A stretch of 10,800 nucleotides of DNA from Campylobacterales bacterium (GTDB taxonomy: Bacteria > Campylobacterota > Campylobacteria > Campylobacterales > JALSKU01). The notes under the pieces were generated by a model. That model saw only the letters and a program-made list of their open reading frames with translations. It had not been told where the DNA came from and did no database searches. The position numbers were made by a program, and so were the translations under genes. Position 1 is the first letter of the stretch; the number at the start of each line of letters is the position of its first letter. Positions 5,396-10,800 of this stretch are shown here, one piece after another. The stretch spans positions 1 through 10,800 of the forward strand of contig JALVXV010000160.1 in assembly GCA_027038235.1 (NCBI GenBank). The letters run 5' to 3'.

Positions 5396-5629
5396 CTAAT
5401 CCTCAACTTTTTGTACATTTGATATATGCATAGGCTTTTCAATGCTAACAAAACCACCATCTTTATTTTTCTCACTCGGTTTTACAGCCTTTTTAACTAC
5501 CTTGCATCCAGATACTATCACTTGTGAAGTTTTAGGCATTACTCGTAAAACCTCTGCGACTTTACCTTTGTCATCACCGGCAATAACTCTTACCTTATCA
5601 CCCTTTTTTATCTTAAATTTAACACCCAT
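5396..5629 (-). CDS. rplX: 50S ribosomal protein L24, short form
   Basis: L24 is an assembly initiator that binds the 5' end of 23S rRNA and lies beside the polypeptide exit. The product is 77 residues, clearly shorter than the 104 of E. coli. The KOW motif is intact (KKGDKVRVIAGDDKGKVAEV at 8-27), and the protein ends shortly after the conserved PMHISNV segment. A short L24 is, as far as I recall, normal in Campylobacterota, so this is not treated as a truncation. The ATG overlaps the rplN stop by one base (TAATG). The reading frame ends with tandem TAG stops just before rplE. Confidence 0.97.
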   Translation of the reverse strand: MGVKFKIKKGDKVRVIAGDDKGKVAEVLRVMPKTSQVIVSGCKVVKKAVKPSEKNKDGGFVSIEKPMHISNVQKVED

Positions 5630-5997
5630 TACAGTACCTCCGGTGCAAGTGAAACTATTTTCATAAAGTTAGCATATCTTATCTCTCTTCCTATTGGACC
5701 AAAAATTCTAGTTCCGATAGGCTCTTTTTTTGCATCAAGTATAACTGCAGCATTCTCATCAAATCTAATAAGTGAACCATTTTCTCTTTGGACCTCTTTT
5801 TTAGTTCTGACAATTACTGCTTTTACCACTTGACCTTTTTTTACCTTACCATTAGGAATAGCTTTTTTCACAGAAGCTACGATGACATCACCTAAAGTTG
5901 CATATCTTCTTTTACTTCCGCCTAAAACTTTGATACACATTATCTCTTTTGCACCGCTATTATCAGCGATTTTCAATCTTGTAAAGCTTTGGATCAT
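5629..5997 (-). CDS. rplN: 50S ribosomal protein L14
   Basis: L14 lies on the 50S interface, contacts 16S helix 14 (bridge B8) and packs against L19. It is also the docking site for silencing factor RsfS. The product is 122 residues, essentially the family length (E. coli 123). It starts MIQSFTRLKIADNSGAKE. The L14 signature region runs from GDVIVASVKKAIPNGKVKKG to KAVIVRT (37-65). The C-terminus contains GTRIFGPIGREIR. Its ATG overlaps the rpsQ stop by 4 nt (ATGA). In E. coli this gene begins the separate spc operon; here no promoter gap exists, so S10 and spc are joined. Confidence 0.98.
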   Translation of the reverse strand: MIQSFTRLKIADNSGAKEIMCIKVLGGSKRRYATLGDVIVASVKKAIPNGKVKKGQVVKAVIVRTKKEVQRENGSLIRFDENAAVILDAKKEPIGTRIFGPIGREIRYANFMKIVSLAPEVL

Positions 5998-6287
5998 TTC
6001 TCATCTCCTGCAACTTCAGTATCAACTCTCTTTATATTAAGATCAGAACCCTCAATACTCTTAAGTCTATATGCTTTCTTTTTGCTAATCGGTCTGCACT
6101 CAATCGCACTTACTATATCTCCGATAGCTGTTTGATTGTTCTCATCATGAACTAGGTACTTTTTAAATCTCTTTACAAATTTTCTGTATCTTGGGTGCAT
6201 CACTCTTCTTTCAACCATAACAGTCGCTGTTTTATCACCAGCCTTACTGACTACCACACCTTGTATTACTCTTTTTAAAGAAGCCAT
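5994..6287 (-). CDS. rpsQ: 30S ribosomal protein S17
   Basis: S17 is an OB-fold primary-binding protein of the 30S body, needed early in assembly. The product is 97 residues, about a dozen longer than E. coli S17 (84). The extra length is a C-terminal tail rich in charged residues after residue 82. The core is clear: RVIQGVVVSKAGDKTATVMV (6-25), HPRYRKFVKRFKKYLVHDE, and the signature GDIVSAIECRPISKKKAYRL (56-75). The ATG lies 11 nt after rpmC, and the stop overlaps the rplN start (ATGA). Confidence 0.98.
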   Translation of the reverse strand: MASLKRVIQGVVVSKAGDKTATVMVERRVMHPRYRKFVKRFKKYLVHDENNQTAIGDIVSAIECRPISKKKAYRLKSIEGSDLNIKRVDTEVAGDEK

Positions 6288-6298
6288 CTTTACAAACC

Positions 6299-6496
6299 TT
6301 ATCTATTATTATTTTGAAGAGCAGTGATTGCAGTATTTATTCTTGCTATATCACGCCTTGCTTCTTTTATCTCATTTGGATTTGTTAGCTGCATTGTCTT
6401 AAGCTTAGCTCTAAGCTTAAAAAGCAGCACCTTTTTCTCTTTTAATAGCTCTTGAAGTTCTTTTAAGCTTTTATCTTTTAGATCAATATATTTCAT
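6299..6496 (-). CDS. rpmC: 50S ribosomal protein L29
   Basis: L29 is a small two-helix protein at the tunnel exit, next to L23, where trigger factor and SRP dock. I place the start at the ATG at 6496-6494, giving 65 residues beginning MKYIDLKDKSLKE. An in-frame ATG two codons upstream (6502-6500) is also possible, but GGGAG (6508-6504) is only 1 nt from that one and 7 nt from the chosen one. The protein has two long charged helices and the segment KLKTMQLTNP. The start lies inside the end of rplP (14-nt overlap), so the two are probably coupled. Identity is secure; the start is likely but not certain. Confidence 0.95.
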   Translation of the reverse strand: MKYIDLKDKSLKELQELLKEKKVLLFKLRAKLKTMQLTNPNEIKEARRDIARINTAITALQNNNR

Positions 6497-6908
6497 TTTC
6501 ATTCTCCCTCGTAACTATTTTTGTTTTAAATGGGAGCTTATGCATAGCCAAAGTAAGAGCAGCTCTTGCCAAATCCTCTTTGACTCCAGCCATTTCAAAA
6601 ATAATTCTTCCAGGCTTTATATTCATCACCCACTGATCAACTGCACCTTTACCTTTACCCATTCTAACTTCAAGGGGTTTGCTAGTAATAGGCTTATCAG
6701 GAAAAACTCTTATCCAACTCTTTGCCATTCTATTTACTCTTCTAGTCATAGCAATTCTAGCTGCTTCTATCTGTCTTGAGTTTATTCTACCAGCCTCTAC
6801 CGCCTTTAGGGCAATTTCACCAAAAGCTATAGAGCTTCCTCTATAAGATTTACCTCTATTTCTTCCCTTTTGTACTTTTCTATACTTTGTTCTTTTTGGC
6901 ATCAACAT
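6483..6908 (-). CDS. rplP: 50S ribosomal protein L16
   Basis: L16 lies close to the A-site tRNA elbow and is a late-assembly protein needed for an active peptidyl transferase centre. The product is 141 residues. It starts MLMPKRTKYRK, as in related Campylobacterota, so the first ATG (6908) is preferred over the third codon. Core motifs are EAGRINSRQIEAARIAMTR (38-56), WIRVFPDKPITSKPLEVRMG (65-84) and VMNIKPGRIIFEMAG. R82, in VRMGKGKG, corresponds to the arginine hydroxylated in E. coli L16. It begins 2 nt after the rpsC stop and overlaps rpmC by 14 nt. Confidence 0.98.
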   Translation of the reverse strand: MLMPKRTKYRKVQKGRNRGKSYRGSSIAFGEIALKAVEAGRINSRQIEAARIAMTRRVNRMAKSWIRVFPDKPITSKPLEVRMGKGKGAVDQWVMNIKPGRIIFEMAGVKEDLARAALTLAMHKLPFKTKIVTRENENEIY

Positions 6909-6910
6909 GG

Positions 6911-7603
6911 CTATTTACCTCTTCTATTTCTTCGACTATCTCGTCTTGGTTTATCTTTAGCATCAGGTGCAATTCCCTTTGTCAAAACTTCACCTTTAAA
7001 TATCCAAACCTTTACACCTATGATACCATATGTTGTTTGAGCCTCTGCAAATCCGTACTCAATCTTAGCTCTTAAGGTATGCAAAGGTACTCTACCCTCA
7101 AGATACCACTCAGTTCTAGCCATTTCAGCTCCACCAAGTCTTCCGGCAACTTGTACTTTTATACCCTTTGCACCAGATTTTAGAGCATTTTGCATAACTT
7201 TTTTCATTGCCCTTCTAAATGCAACTCTTCTTTCAAGTTGCATTGCAACATTTTCAGCTGCAAGTTGAGCATCACTTCCACTTCTTCTTACCTCTTGGAT
7301 ATTGACATTTACATCTTTTCCTATGAGTTTTGTAAGCTTATTTTTAAGTTTCTCTATATCTGCACCTTTTTTTCCGATGATGATACCCGGTCTAGCAGCA
7401 ACAACAGTTACTCTAAGTTTTTTAGCAGTTCTTTCTATAATAATCTGTGAAATACCAGCATAATATAACTCTTTTTTAAGAAATTTTCTTATCTTGTAAT
7501 CTTCGCCAATATTTGCTGAAAGATTATTGCCGGGAAACCATCTTGAATCCCAATTTCTATTGATTCCCAATCTTAGTCCGATAGGATTTACTTTTTGTCC
7601 CAT
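6911..7603 (-). CDS. rpsC: 30S ribosomal protein S3
   Basis: S3 forms part of the mRNA entry tunnel in the 30S head and contributes to the ribosome's helicase function. The product is 230 residues (E. coli 233). It begins MGQKVNPIGLRLGINRNWDS. A KH domain spans about 40-110, with the loop GIIIGKKGADI at 74-84. Basic residues R130, R131 and K134 match the E. coli helicase residues R131, R132 and K135. The C-terminal domain includes KVQVAGRLGGAEMARTEWY and GVKVWIFKGE, ending in a lysine/arginine-rich tail. It starts 1 nt after rplV. Confidence 0.98.
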   Translation of the reverse strand: MGQKVNPIGLRLGINRNWDSRWFPGNNLSANIGEDYKIRKFLKKELYYAGISQIIIERTAKKLRVTVVAARPGIIIGKKGADIEKLKNKLTKLIGKDVNVNIQEVRRSGSDAQLAAENVAMQLERRVAFRRAMKKVMQNALKSGAKGIKVQVAGRLGGAEMARTEWYLEGRVPLHTLRAKIEYGFAEAQTTYGIIGVKVWIFKGEVLTKGIAPDAKDKPRRDSRRNRRGK

Positions 7604-7604
7604 A

Positions 7605-7943
7605 CTACTTATCCTTCTTCATTTCTTTTGATGATACTTCCACAAATATATGAGAAGTTGGCTTTCTTATTGGAGTTGCTCTACCTCTTGCTCTTGGTCT
7701 AAATCTTTTAAGAACCGGACCACGATCTACTCTACAAGAGCTTATAATGACCTCTTCAGGTTCATAACCGCCATTTGCAACCGCACTTGCTATAACTTTG
7801 GAGATAGCTTTTGCAGCTTTGTTTGGCATAAACTCTAAACTAGCAAGTGCAAGTTCAGCATTCATGCCTTGAACCTCTCTAGCGATTAATCTAGCTTTTG
7901 TAGGTGAAAGTCTTATAAATTTTAATGTTGATTTTCCCATCAT
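7605..7943 (-). CDS. rplV: 50S ribosomal protein L22
   Basis: L22 sends a beta-hairpin into the nascent-peptide tunnel, where with L4 it shapes the constriction and where macrolide-resistance changes map. The product is 112 residues (E. coli 110). The N-terminal part reads KFIRLSPTKARLIAREVQGM (8-27). The tunnel hairpin lies at about 78-100, with KRFRPRARGRATPIRKPTSH containing the family signature. Two adjacent ATG codons are possible starts (7943 and 7940). The AGGTG upstream fits the second slightly better, so the true product may lack one methionine. It follows rpsS by 7 nt. Confidence 0.97.
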   Translation of the reverse strand: MMGKSTLKFIRLSPTKARLIAREVQGMNAELALASLEFMPNKAAKAISKVIASAVANGGYEPEEVIISSCRVDRGPVLKRFRPRARGRATPIRKPTSHIFVEVSSKEMKKDK

Positions 7944-7950
7944 TTACACC

Positions 7951-8232
7951 TTACTTACCGATCTTTTTTTGAACCGAGCCTTTATGACCCTTAAAAGTTC
8001 TAGTTGGAGCAAACTCACCAAGCTTATAACCGATATGATTTTCTGTGATATACACAGGTACAAAGTTTCTACCATTATGTACATTGATAGTCAATCCCAT
8101 CATATCAGGAGTAATTGTACTTCTTCTTGACCATGTTTTTATAGGCTTATTATCTTTTGTTTCTTTTGATTTTATAACTTTTTTCATCAAATGGTCATCG
8201 ACAAAAGGACCTTTTTTTAGACTTCTTGCCAT
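7951..8232 (-). CDS. rpsS: 30S ribosomal protein S19
   Basis: S19 forms a complex with S13 at the top of the 30S head, facing A- and P-site tRNA. The product is 93 residues (E. coli 92). It begins MARSLKKGPFVDDHLMKKV. The core is TWSRRSTITPDMMGLTINVH, followed by the signature region from NHIGYKLGEFAPTRTFKGHK. The stop of rplB and this start are immediately adjacent, with no bases between. Nothing is unusual. Confidence 0.98.
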   Translation of the reverse strand: MARSLKKGPFVDDHLMKKVIKSKETKDNKPIKTWSRRSTITPDMMGLTINVHNGRNFVPVYITENHIGYKLGEFAPTRTFKGHKGSVQKKIGK

Positions 8233-9063
8233 CTATTTTCCTTTTCTTCTTGATATTATAAGCTTATCACTAGCTTTTTTCTTCCTTGTTTTATAACCTT
8301 TTGTTGGCTTACCCCAAGGAGTAACAGGATGACGACCTGAGTTAGTCTTGCCTTCACCACCACCATGTGGGTGATCTATAGGGTTCATAGCACTACCTCT
8401 AGTTTGAGGTCTGATACCTCTATGTCTATTTCTACCTGCTTTTCCTATAACTACATTTGCCCAATCCTCATTACCTACCACACCGATAGTAGCCATACAT
8501 TCACCAAGTACTTGTCTCATCTCTCCACTTGGAAGTCTAAGGATAACATACTTCTCCTCTTTACCCATAAGTTGAGCATATCCACCAGCACTTCTTGCTA
8601 TCTGACCACCTTTGCCGATTTTTAGCTCAATATTGTGAATAATTGTACCGACTGGGATATTTTTAAGTTTCATTGCATTTCCAGGCTTTATATCAAGTCC
8701 ACTCTGGGCAGCTTGAATCTCATCACCCACTTTTAAACCTGATGGTTGAATGATATATCTCTTATCACCATCTTTATAATTTATCAGTGCAATTCTACAA
8801 TTTCTATATGGGTCATACTCTATAGAGGCAACAGTTCCAACAACTCCAAATTTTCTTCTTTTAAAGTCAATAACTCTATAAAGTTTTTTTGCACCAGCCT
8901 CTTTATGTCTTGATGTAATTCTTCCATTATTATTTCTACCTGCACTAGATTTTAATCTCTTTAAAAGTTTAGGCACACTTGGTTTAGCAGTTATATCACC
9001 GTTGTCAAGTCCAGTCATATATCTTCTGCTAGGAGTGTATGGTTTATATGTTTTGATCGCCAT
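8233..9063 (-). CDS. rplB: 50S ribosomal protein L2
   Basis: L2 is one of the most conserved ribosomal proteins, required for subunit association and for peptidyl transferase activity. The product is 276 residues (E. coli 273). The N-terminal extension (PSRRYMTGLD) precedes the OB-like RNA-binding domain, with IDFKRRKFGVVGTVASIEYD at 65-84. The SH3-like domain follows, and the C-terminal loop NPIDHPHGGGEGKTNSGRHP (227-246) holds the invariant histidines near the catalytic centre. The protein ends in a basic tail (TRKKKASDKLIISRRKGK). It starts 1 nt after rplW. Confidence 0.99.
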   Translation of the reverse strand: MAIKTYKPYTPSRRYMTGLDNGDITAKPSVPKLLKRLKSSAGRNNNGRITSRHKEAGAKKLYRVIDFKRRKFGVVGTVASIEYDPYRNCRIALINYKDGDKRYIIQPSGLKVGDEIQAAQSGLDIKPGNAMKLKNIPVGTIIHNIELKIGKGGQIARSAGGYAQLMGKEEKYVILRLPSGEMRQVLGECMATIGVVGNEDWANVVIGKAGRNRHRGIRPQTRGSAMNPIDHPHGGGEGKTNSGRHPVTPWGKPTKGYKTRKKKASDKLIISRRKGK

Positions 9064-9064
9064 C

Positions 9065-9346
9065 TTATACCTCCATACTCTCTATGGTAGCACCCTCTGG
9101 TAACTTCACATAGAATTTTTTATAATCAGCTCTTTTCCCTTCAAGACCTCTAAATCTCTTCACTTTGCCATTTACTCTCATAGAGTTTACTTTCAATGGC
9201 ACAAAACCAAAGTAATTTTTTAAAACCTCTTTGAGTGAATTTTTTGTCATTTTTGGACTTGTTTGTATAACTACAACACCATCCTCTTGAAGGCCCAAAC
9301 TCTTTTCTGTATATAGTATCGCTTTTATATCAGTAATATCTGCCAT
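9065..9346 (-). CDS. rplW: 50S ribosomal protein L23
   Basis: L23 lies at the polypeptide tunnel exit and is the docking site for trigger factor and the signal recognition particle. The product is 93 residues (E. coli 100). It begins ADITDIKAILYTEKSLGLQE, giving the usual pattern of an N-terminal strand and TEKS motif. It continues with KEVLKNYFGFVPLKVNSMRV and the RNA-binding loop KVKRFRGLEGKRADYKKFYV, then ends LPEGATIESMEV. The gap to rplD is 3 nt and to rplB 1 nt. Confidence 0.97.
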   Translation of the reverse strand: MADITDIKAILYTEKSLGLQEDGVVVIQTSPKMTKNSLKEVLKNYFGFVPLKVNSMRVNGKVKRFRGLEGKRADYKKFYVKLPEGATIESMEV

Positions 9347-9349
9347 CGA

Positions 9350-9964
9350 TTAGCCCTCTTTTATCAAATTTTCAAAAACAGCTTTTTCTATCACAAGTGC
9401 ATGAAATGCTGTTATAATATAACCATTTAACTCATTTGGCTCAACCAAATAAGCATTGCTTAAATTTCTAAATGCATAAAAACTCTTTTCATCTATCAAC
9501 TCTTTGACTACCAATGCATCTCTAAGCCCTAAAGTCTTAAGAATTTTTGCAGCATCTTTAGTTTTACCTGATTCAACACCAATAGAATCAACAACAAAAA
9601 GTGCTCCATTATTAGCTTTTTCCTGCAAAGCATACTCTAAAGCTAATCTTTTTTGTTTTTTATTAACTTTTTGAAAATAGTTTCTATTGTTTTTTGGGCC
9701 ATGTGCTACACCGCCACCTACCCATATTGGACTTCTATTTGAACCAGCTCTAGCTCCACCTCTTCCTTTTTGGCTCCAAGGTTTCTTACCGCCACCTCTT
9801 ACTTCACCTTTGCCTTTTGTAACAGCTGTATTTGCTCTAAGACTTGCTAAGTAAGACTTGGTATATAGATACAGATTGTGTGAGTTTATCTTCTTGAAGC
9901 TTTCAGGAAGAGTTAACTCATCTGCTCTTTCTAATTTATCATTTAATACGATAGCTTTACTCAT
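9350..9964 (-). CDS. rplD: 50S ribosomal protein L4
   Basis: L4 has a globular surface domain and a long loop that lines the nascent-chain tunnel. In E. coli and relatives it also autoregulates the S10 operon through the leader upstream of rpsJ, which lies outside this window. The product is 204 residues (E. coli 201). The tunnel loop covers about 45-98: basic, glycine-rich, with RGGGKKPWSQKGRGGARAGS (56-75) followed by WVGGGVAHGPK. The globular C-terminal part has KKQKRLALEYALQEK and ends AFHALVIEKAVFENLIKEG. Its ATG overlaps the rplC stop by 4 nt (ATGA). Confidence 0.98.
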   Translation of the reverse strand: MSKAIVLNDKLERADELTLPESFKKINSHNLYLYTKSYLASLRANTAVTKGKGEVRGGGKKPWSQKGRGGARAGSNRSPIWVGGGVAHGPKNNRNYFQKVNKKQKRLALEYALQEKANNGALFVVDSIGVESGKTKDAAKILKTLGLRDALVVKELIDEKSFYAFRNLSNAYLVEPNELNGYIITAFHALVIEKAVFENLIKEG

Positions 9965-10539
9965 TTAATTATCCTTATCTTCCCAACTCTTCCATTTGAT
10001 CCACTTATAGCACCTTTTAAAACCAAAATGCCATTCTCTTCATCAAACTCTATCACTTCATTTTTTACAGTTACTTGAGTATTTCCATACTGTCCGGGCA
10101 TCTTTCTACCCTTTTGAACACGACCTGGCCACTCACAGTTACCAATAGATCCCGGTGCCCTATGAAATCTTGACCCATGACCTCCTGGACCACCTGCAAA
10201 ATTCCATCTCTTCATAACACCGCTAAAGCCTCTACCTTTAGTCTTAAAAATAGTTTTTACTCTTTTTGCCTCTTTTAAAGGTGTAAGGTCAATATCTCCA
10301 GCTTCCTCATTTGAAACCTCAAGAGTAACAAATCTATTGAACTCTTTTGAGAGATTATATTTTTTTTGCTGACCCTCTATAGCTTTATTGATTTTTTTAC
10401 CGCTACTATATGCAACTATAGCTTTTTTGTCATCTTTTATTTCACATACTTTAGCACTCAGTACTTTGCAAAGTGTTACAGGAACACTTGGAACACCGAT
10501 GGTTCTGCTCATTCCTATCTTTTGTACAATATATTCCAT
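9961..10539 (-). CDS. rplC: 50S ribosomal protein L3
   Basis: L3 is an early-assembly 23S-binding protein whose central loop reaches towards the peptidyl transferase centre. The product is 192 residues, somewhat shorter than E. coli L3 (209). It begins MEYIVQKIGMSRTIGVPSVP. The central extension has VMKRWNFAGGPGGHGSRFHR (108-127), then APGSIGNCEWPGRVQKGRK. Q150, in MPGQYGN, aligns with the glutamine that PrmB methylates in E. coli; whether this organism has that enzyme is not shown here. A run of eight A (10367-10360 on the coding strand) is present but the frame is intact. The gene starts 3 nt after rpsJ. Confidence 0.98.
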   Translation of the reverse strand: MEYIVQKIGMSRTIGVPSVPVTLCKVLSAKVCEIKDDKKAIVAYSSGKKINKAIEGQQKKYNLSKEFNRFVTLEVSNEEAGDIDLTPLKEAKRVKTIFKTKGRGFSGVMKRWNFAGGPGGHGSRFHRAPGSIGNCEWPGRVQKGRKMPGQYGNTQVTVKNEVIEFDEENGILVLKGAISGSNGRVGKIRIIK

Positions 10540-10542
10540 TAT

Positions 10543-10800
10543 TTACCCCTTTGCACCCATTGCTCTTACTTCCACATTTACTTCAGGAGCAAGATCAAGT
10601 TTCATCAATGAATCAATTGTATCAGGTGTTGCTGAGACTATATCGATAAGACGAGAGTGAATTCTCATCTCAAACTGCTCTCTTGAATCTTTATTTACAT
10701 GTGGAGATCTAAGAACTGTATATCTTTTTATCTTAGTAGGCATAGGCATTGGACCGATGATTTCCGCCCCTGTTCTTTTGACAGCTTCTACAATTGCTGC
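10543..10800 (-). CDS. rpsJ: 30S ribosomal protein S10, N-terminus cut by window edge
   Basis: S10 is a 30S head protein, and also NusE, a partner of NusB and NusG in antitermination. The reading frame enters from the right edge without a start: the first visible residues are AAIVEAVKRTGAEIIGPMPM, followed by PTKIKRYTVLRSPHVNKDSR and the closing KLDLAPEVNVEVRAMGAKG. That gives 85 residues; about 20 at the N-terminus lie beyond the window. The ATG at 10749 is internal, because conserved S10 sequence continues upstream of it in frame. It is the first gene of the S10 cluster, so the operon promoter and any L4-responsive leader should lie just outside. Confidence 0.97.
   Translation of the reverse strand, partial: AAIVEAVKRTGAEIIGPMPMPTKIKRYTVLRSPHVNKDSREQFEMRIHSRLIDIVSATPDTIDSLMKLDLAPEVNVEVRAMGAKG

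Noticed and set aside
5380..5400. S8 autoregulatory site at the rplX-rplE junction, by analogy with E. coli
   Set aside because: The sequence around the rplE start shows no helix resembling the S8-binding element of 16S rRNA. Absence by eye is not proof, but there is no support.
10360..10367. Run of eight A in the rplC coding strand as a slippage or frameshift site
   Set aside because: The reading frame is intact on both sides, the residues (QKKYN) fit the L3 family, and A-runs are frequent in this genome. No alternative-frame product of interest follows.

Overview
The window is a single, tightly packed block of 23 genes, all on the minus strand. It is the S10-spc ribosomal-protein supercluster of a low-GC member of the Campylobacterota (the former Epsilonproteobacteria). 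The assignment rests on gene content and protein style: no rpmD (L30) between rpsE and rplO, a short zinc-type S14, a 77-residue L24, an L16 starting MLMPKRTKYRK, and the order secY-map-infA. The closest resemblance I recall is to the Sulfurimonas/Sulfurovum side of the phylum, but I cannot fix a genus. Both edge genes are cut: rpsJ loses its N-terminus at the right edge and infA its last residues at the left edge.

Transcription runs right to left. The S10 part (10800 to 5994) is rpsJ, rplC, rplD, rplW, rplB, rpsS, rplV, rpsC, rplP, rpmC, rpsQ. The spc part (5997 to 311) is rplN, rplX, rplE, rpsZ/rpsN, rpsH, rplF, rplR, rpsE, rplO, secY, map, and infA follows. The rpsQ and rplN genes overlap by ATGA, so the two classical operons are fused here. 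Most junctions are 0-14 nt or are 1-4 nt overlaps (TAATG or ATGA), which suggests translational coupling throughout. The products are small- and large-subunit ribosomal proteins, the SecY channel that accepts nascent chains, methionine aminopeptidase acting on them at the tunnel exit, and initiation factor IF-1.

The coding content is conventional. The unusual material is in the only three sizeable spacers: rpsH-rplF (58 nt, little structure), rplO-secY (75 nt) and map-infA (120 nt). The rplO-secY spacer carries a 7-bp tandem array that supplies the rplO stop codon, followed by a terminator-like hairpin directly against the secY ribosome binding site. The map-infA spacer is almost entirely a 106-bp imperfect palindrome (213-318) built from 8-bp units. 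It supplies the map stop codon. One arm is also perfectly complementary (11 bp) to the infA Shine-Dalgarno region, so two mutually exclusive folds exist: one hides the infA ribosome binding site and one leaves it open. This possible repeat-derived switch on IF-1 is the best lead in the window. It is inferred from base pairing only.

The plus strand carries no convincing gene. There is no tRNA, rRNA, CRISPR array or insertion sequence with a transposase.
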